The translations under genes and the position numbers were made by a program. Below are positions 31,821 to 45,930 of a stretch of DNA of 64,000 nucleotides, in pieces. How positions within the stretch are numbered: position 1 is the stretch's first letter; each line of letters starts with the position of its first letter. The DNA comes from Solea solea (lineage: Eukaryota; Chordata; Actinopteri; Pleuronectiformes; Soleidae). The DNA lies in NCBI RefSeq assembly GCF_958295425.1, contig NC_081143.1, positions 16,645,516-16,709,515 of the forward strand, given 5' to 3'. Under the pieces are notes generated by a model. That model did not search any database. It saw nothing but the letters and a program-made list of their open reading frames with translations, and was not told the origin of the DNA.

Positions 31821-34699
31821 GGTTGCTATAGCAAACAAGAATTACATCAGAGTAATCTTAACTATCAATAGTTAGGTGGATATTACTGATTTACAGACTC
31901 ACACAGACTCAATAAAGTCACTTTATAATGACCTTCCACCACAACACATAAATGTAGAACAGAAATAATACATTTATTCTTTACAAATGCAAAGGTTCTA
32001 TTTATTGGTCTGTAAAAATATGGGAATTACAGTTCTCCCATCCTGATCAACCAATGACGATTGCTAAAATGAATAGATTTTCTCACAAATAAATTGAGAA
32101 ATAAAGACTAAAATCATAATAAAGCTCCACTTCCCAGTTATTCTCAACTGTAAGATATACTTTGTATTCATTTGTTGACAACTAGCAAATCACAAAGCCT
32201 GCAATTTAATTGTTCTGTATTTGAAATACATTTGTTCTATGCCGAATTAAAAAGCCTGAAGCTAATATTCATGCGACTGTGATCTGAATAAAAGTTGATG
32301 TGCAAAACTCACAGACGGAACAACAGCTCCATGATTAGTTTGATAATTCCTCATTATTCTAGTTCCAAAAACTGAGGCTGAGACACAAACATATTTCAAA
32401 TTTTGTTGTCGTACATGAATCATTGGTAAGAATCAGGAACACACCCATCATTCAAGCGATATGAAGCATGTTGTTCACATGTGAAGGACGTCATACATTA
32501 GCTGAGGTGTGTGTGTCGACACAAACCTGACAACAACTCTTCATGGCAGTTAGATTTACTGTAGCCTCAGAGTTAACAAAAAGTAGAGCACAGGTTTGGG
32601 CACATTACCGCCGCAACAGCTACCATTTCATGCTGTTCCACTGTATCATTATGAGCATCATGAAAAAAAATTCAAACTTGCTGCAGCATTCACACACTGC
32701 CTGTTACTGTATGTTACCCAAGGACTGCAGGAAAATTGCCTGTAAATTCAAATGTGTCTAATTTCAGTCCTTGTTTTTACCGTAATGACCCATGGCTCGC
32801 CTTTCACCTGAGCTCTACAGTGCGACTGCATCTCTCCTTATACCTGTCCGCCCTTTATTCCTTGTGCAGCCCACATTCATTCCTCACCAACTCATTACAC
32901 AGAATTCCACAGATTCCTGACTTCCAGTGCTCATTATCCAAAATCCTCCTTTAATGTCTGCAATTTCCTCCAAAGTTAATAAATGGCCAACTATCAGATA
33001 TTCTACGGTAGGACAAATGGCGTGACGCTGTGCATTTAAACATTTTAAAAAGGCCTGTAGTTGTTTAAAAGGTGGGCAAAAGTCCTGATAAAGGTTGGTG
33101 GAAGGATTCTCGCGGAAGGGGAGGGAAGGCAGGGAAGAATGTCAGGGGCAAGTCTGGGCAGAGAGGGAAATGTCATTATTCCCCAACCACACCCTGAAGA
33201 ACGACTCTGTGCCTCAGCAGAAAAAGAAATTAAATTTACCCTCAAATGGATTAAAAATCCACCATTAAACATTGTGCTTCCACCAACAGCAAATTAGACC
33301 AATTATTTACAATTAATTTTTTGAACTAGACCAATATAAAAAAAATGCTCTTGCTTGTGAAAATTATTACAATTTACTTGAAACATTCAGCAATTTTGAA
33401 AAAAAGCTTTCTCATGACTCCCAAGAAACTAAGATGGGCAGAGTTAAGTGATGAGCAGCACAAACAAACATGTGTGTTCCCATTTCGCAAAATAAGTCCA
33501 AGATGTGCAGAAATAGTACAAGTAGTAGTAGTAATAGTACAAAAGAAATCATATAGACATTAAAAGGTCATAAAACACCAGAGGGTAATATACTTTCCCA
33601 TAGGATGGATATCTCTTCATCCATCAAACCCTTTATTAGATTTATCGCCATCAAATCTCCACAACAACAAATGGGAAGAGAGAAGCACCATTAATGAACA
33701 AGTTGGCCGTACAAATACATGGACTGAAATGAATGCATTCAAAATGCTGATATTTTGCATATGTGCATGGAAAACACCAGCAGAGCATGTGCGTGTCTGT
33801 ATAAGACAAAGACACAGTGAGTATATGTTGCGTTTAGAGACTGACGGATAAAGGCATTAGTGCACAGGGTGTCATCTGTGTCTCCACTAAGTTGATTATG
33901 TGCTCAGACTCTTGAAGATCAGCGGGGGACAAACACATCGACATTTTTACTGGTTTCATTGCACAATAAAATCCTGCAATGTATGAAAGAAAACTCCATA
34001 AATCCAAGAAAACTTGGGAGTGTTACATATTATCTTCTCTTTTTAATAATAAACCATTACACACTGAACACACACCTACAAAAGAGACTGTGTGAGATTC
34101 ACATGCATCCATGGGCCAACTTCCTCAGGAAGTTAGTCAAACTCTGCGGTTTTAAATGACAAAATGTACTTCAGTCTTTATGTCCACAGCAAACAACAGT
34201 AGATAGATGTAGTAGAATCACCTACATGTACTTTTTCAAACCTCTGCTGAGGACCGAATAAAGACGTACATTTTTAGTGTCTCACTGAATGAAGACTAAG
34301 AGACAGAGCCATCCCAGATCTCCTTTACCCCCTTTACCTCTTTCACCTCACTGCAGCTACATGTACTCATCACTGAAGATTCAATCCTATGGTCTGGGCT
34401 TTTATTTAAAGTCAGTCTTTATGCTGCATGTTTTCAACAGCAGCAGCTCCTCATTCTCCTGCTCTGTATTTACCTTGGCTGCCAGTCAATCCCTGCATTA
34501 TCCAGGCTTCAGTGTCCCCCTGCCATCTGCAGCCTGGCTCTTAGAGGCAGCTGAGGTGAAGGATCATTAAAATCACAAATGAATCGAAACATGATTGTAT
34601 CTAAATCGAAAAGAGACTGCTATTATTTGAAAAGCCTCAAAGCAGCATTGAGATGAGATTCTGTAAATCTTTTTGGTTTTATTCTTCATGAAAATGACC

Positions 34700-34905
34700 A
34701 AGAATCATAATCCATCCATCGCCTGCTGCTATATCCTGCACATGAGGGTCATGGGGCACTGGTGCCAATGGAGGGGTAAACCCTGGACAGGTCACCAGTC
34801 CAACAACTACTCACTCACACCTACAGTCAACTCAGTGTCCCATGCATACACACAGGGAGAAGTTGAAACCAGCAACCTTCTTGCTTTGAGGCGATGTCTT
34901 AAATC
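34700..34905 (-). mobile_element. Dispersed teleost repeat, copy 2 (inverted relative to copy 1)
   Basis: The plus strand reads AATCCATCCATCGCCTGCTG, then AAACCCTGGACAGGTCACC, ACTCACTCACACCTACAGTC and CAACCTTCTTGCTTTGAGGC. This is the reverse complement of the same element type seen at 28425-28730. It is a diverged, partial copy. Confidence 0.6.
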
Positions 34906-35640
34906 ATAATATCCTGCCAAAATTATATATTGACCGATAAAAGACATGGATATTGTTGTGCTACTGATCCGGGATTATCCAGACTCTGCAGTGAATGAAA
35001 ACATGTTTGATTTCCTCAGTTTTTTAGGGTGGGGCACAACCAGCGGACAAAAAAAGTTGGCTGATTATTAGAAATAAGCAGAATAAAAAAAAAAAACTCG
35101 TACAGCTGCAACAATTAATTGATTCATCTATCTAAAAACAAAAACTACTGAGTTTAGGACTTTTTTTCTTCTTCTAATGGATTAAAAACACTCTCCGATT
35201 TGCTCTGGTGTCTTTGCTTCTCTACAACAATAAAACGGAAAAACTTTGGTTTGTGGACAGAACAAAACGCTTGAGGAAGTCATCAATTTTACGTTTAGCA
35301 AACATCCAACATTTTCTGCATTTCATGGAACAAATGACAAATTAGGCGGGTAAACAATTGGAGCCCTACTCATGTTTTTTTTAACTTTGAATTATGTTGA
35401 CTCTTTTCATATTTAACTACTACCGAGATGTTTCCATATGGGATTTGTTTTTCTACATTTCCAGGTGCAGCCGTTCGGACCAGAAGACGAAGACTTTGCT
35501 CTTTATACGCAAAGTTTTCCCACATAAATCAAGCTTAAAACCGTAAGATGCACACTGACCACACACCCTCAACTAAACCATGAGTGCTAAATCCTCTTCA
35601 GTGAATGCACAGCAATTGTATGTCCTGAGGGTACACAGAT

Positions 35641-35664
35641 ACACATACAGACACACACATACAG

Positions 35665-35693
<29 letters not shown>
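35641..35693. repeat. (AC)n microsatellite in myh9 intron 1
   Basis: An imperfect ACACAT/ACAG lead-in is followed by about 15 AC units and then an A-rich run to 35709. Confidence 0.95.
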
Positions 35694-35695
<2 letters not shown>

Positions 35696-36349
35696 AAAAA
35701 AAAAAAAAAGAAGAAGCTTGTCTTATCCAACCATCTGACAAACAACACAAGAGTCTACATGAAGAAGCCAAACAAGCTAAACACAACAGCCCTAAGCTGA
35801 AGTTTAAATAGTGGGAGTCTAAGATGAAAAAGTGAATTTTCCCCCCACAGGACGGGCCAGTTTTTCCTGTTACGCTGCAGCTGTTGTCCCAGTGAGACCA
35901 TGCTATTATGCTGTAAATAAAGTACACATGCAGCCTATACTTAGAAAGTAAGAATAATGTCCATACAGACTAATTAAACATTTCTCCACCTTTATCTCTT
36001 AAAAAAAACAGCCCAGAATCATAAACATCTAGTGAAATTAGAAATGGTTGTTGTTTATGATGCAAAACATACAATATACTATATATGTAAAATATAATTG
36101 AGTCAGTAATCAGAGACAATCTTGAGATAATTGGGCATGCGCAGGTTTAAAGGGCTTCCCCATCTGACCAGGTGCGTCACATTTGTCATCTTGACCAAAC
36201 ACAAACTGATTTCAATCGGTTTTGTTGTTGTTGTTGTTGTTTTAAATAAACCCCAAAACCTTAACTAGTCATTAGCAAGTGATTACCTCCAGAGATATCA
36301 CGACTACGCAGGCAGTTGTGTACCTGTGGACAAGTACCGAGTGTCTCAC

Positions 36350-36520
36350 CTGTTGTCGTGGCTGCTGTGGCTGAACTCCGTCGACTTCCTGGGTGAGAGT
36401 GAGTTTGTGTTCAGGGGAAAAGCCCGTCGTCTTCAGCCGAGTGTCTCTGCTCTGTCATGCGGTCCAGCTGCTTCTCAGTCGTGGCTCTGCCAGGATGGAC
36501 AGTCGGCATCTTTGATCCGC
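36350..36520 (-). other. myh9: myh9 exon 1 (5' UTR, non-coding)
   Basis: A CpG-containing segment ends in CAACAG followed by the strong donor GTGAGAC (junction at 36350/36349), the expected partner for the acceptor in front of the start-codon exon 4.5 kb away. Non-muscle myosin genes have a non-coding first exon separated by a long intron. Two other donor-like sites (at about 36323 and 36293) could be used instead. The transcription start is not determined; about 36520 is a guess from the promoter motifs upstream. Confidence 0.55.
36411..36509 (-). other. Upstream open reading frame in the myh9 leader
   Basis: An ATG at 36509-36507 opens a 32-codon frame ending TGA at 36411, entirely inside exon 1. 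A second in-frame ATG at 36458 would give 15 codons (MTEQRHSAEDDGLFP). Whether the first ATG is in the mRNA depends on the true start site. Such a frame could reduce translation of the main product. Confidence 0.35.
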
Positions 36521-36620
36521 CCTATTTTTATTTTTCCGCAGGTAAGCCGGAAGTTCCGCCCCCTAGTCACCGCCCACCCACCCCCGCGCTGCAGCGCGTG
36601 CTGCATTCAAGTGCTCCATG
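36520..36620 (-). promoter_or_regulatory. Probable myh9 core promoter
   Basis: Reading the minus strand, GC boxes (GGTGGGTGGGCGG and GGGGCGG) are followed by GAACTTCCGGC, a canonical ETS/GABP-type site, and then by an A/T block (AAAAATAAAAATAGG) that could serve as a TATA-like or MEF2-like element, just before exon 1. The region is the most GC- and CpG-rich between 31 and 60 kb. Confidence 0.5.
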
Positions 36621-38305
36621 TAAAAAAAAATAATACCTGGACTTAGGAGATGTTTTTCAGCTATAACTTTAACATTAACAGTTATCTATTTTAATATTAT
36701 AAATATTCAGGTAATTCATTATTATTTCAGGTAAAATGTTTCTTCATTTACATTCCCCGTTTTAACCAAAAGTTCTTTAAAAAATATTTAATTTAGAGAC
36801 ATTTTAAATGAGATCAAAACACAGTCACTCGCTGTGACATCACAGTGTTCACAGAAATATAAAGCAACCATTTAGTTGGGATGATACCTGTTTGTGTAAG
36901 AGAAAACACTTTTGTATCTTGAAATCCAAAAAACTAAACTAAACTATGATTTAAGACTGTAAAATGTGGCTACTGTTTGTTTGAGTGTGTATACACACGT
37001 GTATAAATACAGCCACAACATTAAAATGGATCCCCGAATATAAGGCCATTTTATTTTTTATTTCTTATTTTCTTTGTAGTTTTAGATAGTTTTTAATTAT
37101 GCTAATGATGTGTAACATGTAGATGTGTACATATTTATTAATGATTTATGTACACACTGTCTTTTGCACAATAAATAACTGCATAAGAACTGCAGCAGAA
37201 CTGATGGACAAAGAAACATAGAATAGGATTAATGTCAACATCTGCTATTATCATCCAGAAAAGGTTTGTATGACTGTCATTGATGCTGCATGTTTCGTTG
37301 TTTACTTATCACTGCGGAGATTAAAGATGAAAAGTATTTCGGTGTCCCCATCGTGTGTTATGATTTGATGTTCTATTTTATGTTAGGAAAATCTAAATGA
37401 ATTGTACTTTTAACAGATGATTCGCCTGAACCACTATTATTTTTCATGCGTTCGGTCATGTAAAGAGAAAGAAAGTGTTTGCTGTGTTTTTCAGATTGTT
37501 GGACTCATTGATTCAGTTTATCAGCAGGGAATTAATCAGCTACAATTTCTTATAATCACTTGGTGGTGCTACTTTACCTCACTGTTAGTCAGTTTGATGA
37601 CTTACCTTTAACTCTGGAAACTCACAATGTCTTAATTTTATTTACATTTCATCACCTAAATACTTCAAACTAATGAACATAATGAAACTAGTTGTTGCAA
37701 TGGTATTCTAAATATTTGTGTACAGTCTCTAATGCGGTTTGACGCTACTTAAAAACAGTAACACATTATTGTGAAGCACACTATAGTGGATCTAAAAAGG
37801 ATCTGGTGAAAACAGACCCAGAGGGAATGTGTGTTGGGATACAGTCATTGTTGAACGTGCAACAGGAGCAGGGGTGTGGCGCTGCTGATGTGTCCACGGT
37901 GGAAAAATGGACCAAAACAATGTGGGGACAAGAAAGTGAAAGAAGGTAAATCAGCATGTCTGCCTTCTGTCTGGAACATGTTTTGATATTTGATGAGTTT
38001 GATTCATGCAACAGTACACAGTTCTTTAGGATTTCACAAAGTTTGTTGAGGTTTACTGTTGTATTTTCCCTGTAAAAAAATATAAAAAATAAGCCATGAC
38101 TGCAAACTGAACATGCAAAAACAAAAAGAGACGTGAAGTGAGTTCAAACAGGAAGAAATGTATACCTGCACTCTGCTCACCCATCCACCAATCAGCTTTT
38201 AGTTAAATTTCCTTCCATATATGGTCAGAGAGAGTAGACAGAAAGAAAATCCACAACAGAGATGAGGCTGCAGAGCAGAGAGGTGGAGGGAGGCGTGGAC
38301 TATTG

Positions 38306-38307
<2 letters not shown>

Positions 38308-38343
<36 letters not shown>

Positions 38344-38347
38344 GTGT
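38308..38347. repeat. (GT)n microsatellite
   Basis: About 18 GT units with one GC interruption. Confidence 0.95.
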
Positions 38348-38651
38348 TTTGCTTCGGTGTAAAATTTCCTTTCAAACCCTGTCATTACCCCGAGCCCCGG
38401 TCCTCCTGTTCTCCTCCTGTTCTCCTCCTGTCCTACTTTAAAGATTGGGAGATAGAAATGGAAGAGCAGCGTGTTGCAGCATGAATGTTATAGAACACAC
38501 ACACACACACACATGGAGTTGTGGGTTTTCATGACTTCAGAGGACATTACATTGACTTACATTCACTTCTTGCAGTTCTATTCTAACCTTAACCGTAAAC
38601 TAACCCTAACCATCTCTAACCTATTTGTCCCCATAAGGAAAGACCTGGAAT

Positions 38652-38730
38652 GCACAGCACAGCACAGCACAGCACAGCACAGCACAGCACAGCACAGCAC
38701 AGCACAGCACAGCACAGCACAGCACAGCAC
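38652..38730. repeat. (AGCAC)n pentanucleotide tandem repeat
   Basis: About 15 to 16 near-perfect copies of AGCAC. The open frames across it, made of Ser-Thr-Ala-Gln-His repeats, are a by-product of the 5-bp period and not a gene. Confidence 0.97.
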
Positions 38731-41700
38731 TGCACAACACCTCAAAAAGTACTGGGAGTTTTGTATTTGTCAGTGTTTTCTATAATCCAGGGTATGAAAG
38801 ACATGTTTCACTTTGTTCATTTGAAGGCTCGATCATTTTGGCACATTTGAATCATTTTTTCTTGAGCACAAGGGTCTTTTTTAAAAGAACACTTAATTTT
38901 CTAATTGGTGTGATTGTATTTATTTGATAATAAGGAGCAGGGACAGAACCATTCTGTTGCACATGTTAAGTAAACTACTGTCCCATTCACTTCAGATAAA
39001 TGTCAGACTTGCACATGTGATGTGCATTGATTTGAGAAATATGACTCATGGGTTATAGTCTCATCAAATTTGCAAATAACATTTGGTGTAAGAAAAAAAA
39101 GGAAAATCACAGTTATTGTAACTATCAAACTGCAATATGCCACCATTTGTTTTTTTTGACATATGTCACAAAAAAAATAAAGAGACTGTCATATCTTTGT
39201 TACATATCTTAGACATATGTCTGCTTTTTCCCATTACTACATTAAAACGTATATACAGACGGTATAGGAATGTGCAGTATAGAGTGACTTATCCTATCCT
39301 TTTTTCAGCACAACCTATAGGCAATCTAAATTATTGTTTTTCTTCCATTTTCACTTACTATATAACCCCACCTGAGCAAAAAGTGAGCATGTAAGTATGA
39401 ACAAAGATAAAAGAAAAATTGTCCATTTTGTGATTTCCGCACTGGTATCACTACTCCCGTTTCTTTTTTTAAAAAAATATGCGATATAGAATGAATCACA
39501 ACTTTCACTCAACAACACACATGAACACGAAAAAGCATTTTGTAAAGCCCTAAGATGTGACCTATAAACACACATCAGGATGTCCATATAAGGAGTTATG
39601 AATTAACACATGCACCTGTGACACAGATCTGTGCTGCATGAATACTAAGGGTTCATTCATATTAATTCCTTAACTATTCAGACTCTTCTGTCTGGCATTC
39701 TTTGCTTCTATTCTTCTGCAAATATTGTTGTAAATTCTATGTATAAAGCTAATTACATTGATTTACTAGTACTTTCAACAGCGTTGACTGAAAACTTGAA
39801 ACAAATCCTGGTCAGTGATCAGTGTTAAAGCTGCAGTGTGTAACGTCTGGCAGAAACCACAACAAGCCCTCCTCTTCCAGAGACACTGATTCATGCGAGT
39901 TAACATCAGCACAATCTGTTGTTGCATAAGTGTTATACGGCACAGCTGAAGCGCTGTTGTGTCGAGTCATGTCGTGTCATGTCATGCAGGTAATTTTGGT
40001 AAATTTCACTGAAGGAGAAAGTGCAGAGGCCACAGCAGAAAAGAGGGAGAGGATTCTTTTGTGTGTACGTTTATTTTCAGACGTGTTTGAGCCTGCCGGT
40101 GACGAACAGACAAACATTTGACCTTTTTTTATTATTATTTTAGATGAATGAGGCAGGTACACATTCAGATGTTTGTCCAAATCCACCCCGGTCAGTCACA
40201 TAGTGCTGCTCTGCTTATAGGAGAATAATTTATTTGACACAAAGCACAAAGTTTGTAAATGTCTCAGGTTAAACACCAACCTGAGGTCTCAGATTATGGC
40301 CTCAGATTACACGGACATGAGTAGTGCTCCCTGCTGTGGACAACACTGGAACTCATACCCTGCAGTTGCTACCTGCATGTTCTTCAATTTTTAGTATTGC
40401 CATCTATCGTGTGTATATTTGTGAAGAAGGTCTGAGATTGAAAAATATTGCATATATTCTCAGATTTCACACATGAGGCTCAGATTATGTATCACAAAGA
40501 GAAGAAAAACAGCTGTATGGTGGAGGGCACATTTCCACAGATAACCATGACATCAGGGTCATCTCTGCTTGGACAGGGGCTGTGCTTCATAAAGTGGTGC
40601 CCACTGGGGGTCGTTAGAGGTATTGCATCTACAAAACTTCCAATCAAAATATAAATGATTCTTTTCTGGGGAAAAGATTTCGATTAATTTATATTTAAGA
40701 GATAAAGATGTATGGATGAGGATGTATCATATATATACATATAGAGAACAGGTATAGTTGTGTTTATGTTTATATGCCATTGGAATAAAAGGGGGATGAT
40801 TGTTTATATTTATTTTGCATAGTGTAGTGATAATGTATTCAATAGGCGACAAAGGGTTAAGAGATAAAACTTCTTCCTCCTCTTTTCAAACTTTTGTAAA
40901 CAAGTTTTCTATATTTGCGTGTTCAAAGAATATATTAAAAAAACTGATGTCTCACTGTGTAACTTATAATCGTTTATAATTTATAACAAAGAATAGTAGC
41001 TGCCATTCAAGGATTTAGAAATGGGTTCATGGCAAAAATATTATTCACAATTATGTTTGATGAACATTGAGATAATGACTATTTAAAATAAAAGTTCACT
41101 GGTGACAGGGACAAAACTATTTTACTATAGTGTCATACAAGATCTGAAAAAGCAGCAAAAAACAAACTAACGATACTACTTTTTCACAGAAACTAAAACT
41201 AAATTGTGCTGCATTTTGTGGTAAAGGTTAACTTAATTTAGCAATAATTGTAAAACTAAATCTTATTTATCTGAATCTTAATTTTTTTGGATGATCTTTC
41301 TCTAAAACTCTAGTGGACAACTTCTATCACCCACTCTGGACTACTGCCTAGTTTTTCTTCCCTGGTACCAATAATATCACGATCCGACGATTCTGTGATA
41401 ATCAATATATTACAAGACAATCATATAGCGATACATCACAATAACTTAAGAAAACAAAGCGTATGTGAAGTGCAGGATTTCTCTATATTTAACAACATAG
41501 AGAACAAAGTGCATAAAGTGGATGGAGCGTCACTTAACGTAGCTTTTCTCTGCCATTATTCTGCTGTAAACTCCCTCTTCTTCAGTAGGTAACTTCCGCT
41601 CTAGTTTCCCCTATTCATGGCATATCAATTATCGTGTTGCAGGAGGAAGGACGATGATATATCACCAAATCGATATTTTAAGCCCACCCCTACTACAGAC

Positions 41701-41824
41701 ACGGAAACACTGCTACACTGAGAAGCATAGAGCGTTGTGTAGCTGACGTGCTTAATCAGCCTTGTGGGAACTCCTTTGACAGAGGTCAACAAAAGAAAAA
41801 CAAACACGACACATGAACATTTTT

Positions 41825-44800
41825 ATGAGGTTTTAACTTATTTATTTGATTTTTAAGTGTTTCATTTTATTTTTTTTCTCCAAAAAAGTCCTGAGGTATT
41901 CACAATATAATGGCATTTATTCTGTTTGAAATGACACTAGGGGTGGGGGGGGGGAATAAAATACAGCCAAAAACAAAATAAAATGAAAAGAAAGGGGCAG
42001 TAAAGCTGTGTCGAGTGATACAACTGTGGCGACAATATATCTGTGGTGTCGTACATACAAGAAGCCTTTGAACTGCAACAGCAGTGAATTAAGTTAATTC
42101 TCCCCCCGGTCCTGCAAACTCATGCAATCTAGACCAAGAACTGCAATTAAAAAAATACCTCAATGACACTTCAAAGCAGGGGTGTCCCAATCTGCGTACA
42201 GGGAGTGCACATTATTAAAAAGCCAATCAGTCCACTATCATAGTAGTTATCATCAGCTCAAATGCATAAAACCTAAAAAACAAAATGAAGAAAATGAAAG
42301 AAAATGAAGTCCGCCTTGTAGCAGGATTCAGTATTTACTAATTAAAAACATCCAGGTTTCAAACAACACAAGCTTTAACTGAGTTATGAGCAAAGCACAC
42401 ACGCGTTTCAAATACACCATGCTGTGGCTTTAAACCATCAAAAGTTTGCTTTTGTTTTTGTAACCTGTTCATCTATAGACCGTACGTTAGTGTGAGGACT
42501 GACGCCAACGTTTTGCTTTCTGTGCACAACAGTAAATGCCAATAAAAGAGAACTCCTCTATCTCGAGTCCTGTTTGCCCTCCACATGAAAAAGCAATAAC
42601 CATTAAAAAAAAAAAAAAAAAGACATAAACATACGAATGACCAATAAATAAATATCAGTGAAGAAAATACACTGTTGAATCATTTTCTTGTTCTGTGTGA
42701 CAGATCTATGTGATTGATAAAAACAACTGCTGTGACTAAGAAAAATAAGGGAAATATTCTCCTCGATGCACAACAATCCCAAAATCTGCAACACAAAACA
42801 TTAACAAAAATAAAAACCCATCACAAGTGCAACATCAGTCACGACAGTCTCAGCATTTGGGGGGGGGGGGGCTCTGGTATTAGACCAACCAGCTCAATAC
42901 TACAGCATCAGACAAACCAGGAAGAAACAAAAATGATACCCATGAAATAAAATAAAATTCCAAAAGGAGTGGGCAGGGATGAACAAAGGAAGAAAAAATA
43001 ACAGCACACGCTTTATGACCCTATCTGTAGTAAAAACAAATTAATTGATCCTATTGGATCAAAAAAAAAAACAACAAAATACTATTAGACTTTCAGTTGA
43101 GAGGTTGTTTTTTTACACGGCAGTTTAAAAATGAGGTGGACTACAGCGTGATGACTCCACTCTGCCGGGTAAAGAAACCCTGTCCATCTACAGCCAACCA
43201 CTTATTTTTGTTCAATTTGGTGTCATCTTTGCCCTGAATAACAATAATAATAATAAAAATAACAGTAATAATAGTAATCATAATAAAAACAAAAAAATAA
43301 AAGCTAATAATAATAATAATAATAATTATGATCAATAAAGACTTTTGGTAGACAAATAAACATCACACTTTGCTCGGTCACACAGCTCAATGAAAAGAAA
43401 AGACGGCACATGACTGAGGGGAAACAGGACTGTCTGCTCCTAAAGATACAGCTTATTCTCCTCTTCCTCATAATCTAGGAGTTACGGGGTCCAAAATAAC
43501 AACGTATATTGCAAAGTTTTCCAAAAAGAAAAAAAGGCAAAAAAAAAGTGTGTCTCTTTTCCAAAGCACACCATCATATATTCATATTTGTTTCACAAAC
43601 AAAAAATACAGTCTATAATATGTGTAAAAATCATAAATAAGGATAAAGTTTTGTGCATCCCCAACCCAATCCACCGTCGTCTCGAAAAGAAAAAACAAAC
43701 AAAACAAAAACGAGAGCAGTTACAGCGGTGACAATAACATGCAGTTGATGATATACTTTACAGCATTGATCTGTATTTACTCCCGGACTCTACAAACCCC
43801 AGTGCGAGCCACATCCCTCCCCGACCCCAAGTACAATCCTTAAACATTTTGTCAGCTCATTCAAAACATATCTCTTACTCTCTTGTTTCTCTGTAAACTA
43901 GAGGTGAGCGGGCGGAGAGAGACTGAAACTGTCGCCAACTCAAACTTTATCTGTGTATGTACAGGAGGCTTCTTTTTTTTTCTTCTCTCCATCCAAGAAA
44001 GCCGACATGGTTTGAGTGACTGCATAGTGAAAATGATATTTGGTTTACTTACAGATGGGGTGACCACGCACGCACACACACACACACACAAACTTTTGCT
44101 CGGTGCCAAGGCACAGCACAGGTACGCCCTATTAAGTGCTGGATTCACATCCGGCAAGCTAATATACACACACAGCCACTGTTTGCTGTGCAGAGTGGGA
44201 CACTTTATGCATTACGTGTGTAAATGCTACTTAGATTTCATTTGAGATGAGCATTTTCAGAGAGGTCGACCTATGTTTTAGGCTCCGCGTCAGCAGTATG
44301 ATCAACATCCACACCGACACACATGCACAGACATATGTCGGCGTGCACGGGAAGCTGATTCTCTCCTCTGCCGTCGTTTGCAAAGGACAATAACGGTGAA
44401 ACATGGACAGATCTCTGTGATGAGACTCGACGGCGAGGTGAAACTGAGAGCACGCTTATAATTCAGTTAACAATCAATCAGGAGGTGAACGCAAGTAACT
44501 GTGTTACGATTTAAAAAAAAAAGAGTCTTGGTTTCTTTCTGTCCAGGATTAAAATAAAAACTGAGTCAGTAGTGTTTCCAAACTGCTCAATTTTCAGGCT
44601 CTGAAATGCTGGGTTATTGTTGGTGGCAGGCGCCTCTGGAGCAGAATGAAAGCATTTTTTATTTTTCTTTATCAAAATTAATAATAATGAGGATGGAACC
44701 ACAGTGCCTGACCCAACAGGTTTCACAGAGGTGCAGCATGACACCGTCACTCAGTCAGGTGTCTGGATGTTTAAGTAGGCCAACACAACAGTCGAGCAAG

Positions 44801-45899
44801 TGCGTGTGCGCGCGCACGTGTTATTAGCAAAATACAACATCGGCTTTATAACAAAGAACCTCAAACAGGGGAGACGGACTCCAGCTTTGTGTTCAGACAG
44901 GAGTTCGCCGCCGAGACACAGAAACAAGAGTTTGAACGGTGTGAACGCTGAAGTGAGAGTGCACGGTCACTTTGAATGATTATATTTGAAACTGCACCAA
45001 TGACGCACCTCCGGCTGTGCTGACAGGACAGTACAGCTGACGGATGCTAAGCACCAGATTCAGGTTTATATACAACAGTTTTGAGCAGTGAGGCCAAAAC
45101 GACCTCCCTTTATTGTCGGAAGGTAAATCGTGGCCTCCAAATTAAAACCCGACAAGGGCTGAGCCAACGGAGTTGCGTTAACTCTCGGTCTCATCTGCTC
45201 AGGGGCCTGTATCATGAAGTGACAGGGGCGAAGTGTCATGAGCCTTAAACCGGTGGTAAATCTCCAAGCTAAGACAGAGGATCTCGTGCATCTCTGCTTG
45301 GGCCTAAAGCCTGATTTATACTCAGTCGCTCGACACTTCAACAAAAACTCGAAGAAGGAACACTAAATTTATGCTCAAAATCAATGCTCTAAATTATTAT
45401 TGTCATGTGGAGATGATGATTACCAATCTTTTTGCAGTTTGCCTGCAAAAAGATGTTTTTTTTTTCTTTTTTCTGTCCATATCTTGATGCATCTAAGTGT
45501 TTTATATTAGCGAATACATTAAAGTCATGAAACATCTGCTTCTACTTATTTGTTTTGGGGCCATTCTTTGCTGAAATGTCAGGACATGCAGTAATAAATT
45601 GCTGGAGTTACCGTCTAAAAACACCTACATACAATTATTACATATAAATGTTCAGGCTTGTCCTTTCTTACTTTACTCCAGTTGTGTGTCAACATTTTAC
45701 CCTACTTTTAGCCATTTCTATGATATTTTTTTTTACGTTGAACTTACTTCCTGACACAGGCCAGATTAACTCACTGAGCAAAAAGACAGTCAGTCAGCCC
45801 GTTTTATCGCTTGGCCCTTGTCGCGTGTTGGTGCGCCAGTCTCCCCGTGTACAGTGCATGACACATAATGGCACTGCTTTACGACAGCACCCCCTCCCG

Positions 45900-45930
<31 letters not shown>

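Larger units (their letters stand above)
31826..36349. other. myh9 intron 1
   Basis: This 4.5-kb intron separates the non-coding first exon from the start-codon exon. It has no exon-like sequence that I can support. It contains a dispersed repeat copy at about 34700-34905, an AC microsatellite at 35641-35693, a T/TTG-rich stretch near 36220-36243, and otherwise AT-rich sequence. First introns of this gene class often hold enhancers, but I see no decisive motif cluster. Confidence 0.5.
36621..41820. other. Intergenic region between myh9 and map2k7
   Basis: No gene or exon could be supported on either strand in this 5.2 kb. It is AT-rich and holds a GT microsatellite (38308-38347), a pentanucleotide tandem repeat (38652-38730) and a stretch with CTAACCTTAACC-type text (38580-38620). 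It also holds a possible hAT-like repeat remnant at about 41360-41700 that ends in TTTAAGCCCACCCCTACTAC. Regulatory sequence of myh9 would be expected nearest 36.6 kb. Confidence 0.5.

Noticed and set aside
38471..38850. Open frames with Ser-Thr-Ala-Gln-His repeats
   Set aside because: They are produced by the AGCAC tandem repeat; there are no splice signals or homology.
41360..41700. Transposase gene
   Set aside because: Repeat-like ends only; no coding domain could be read.
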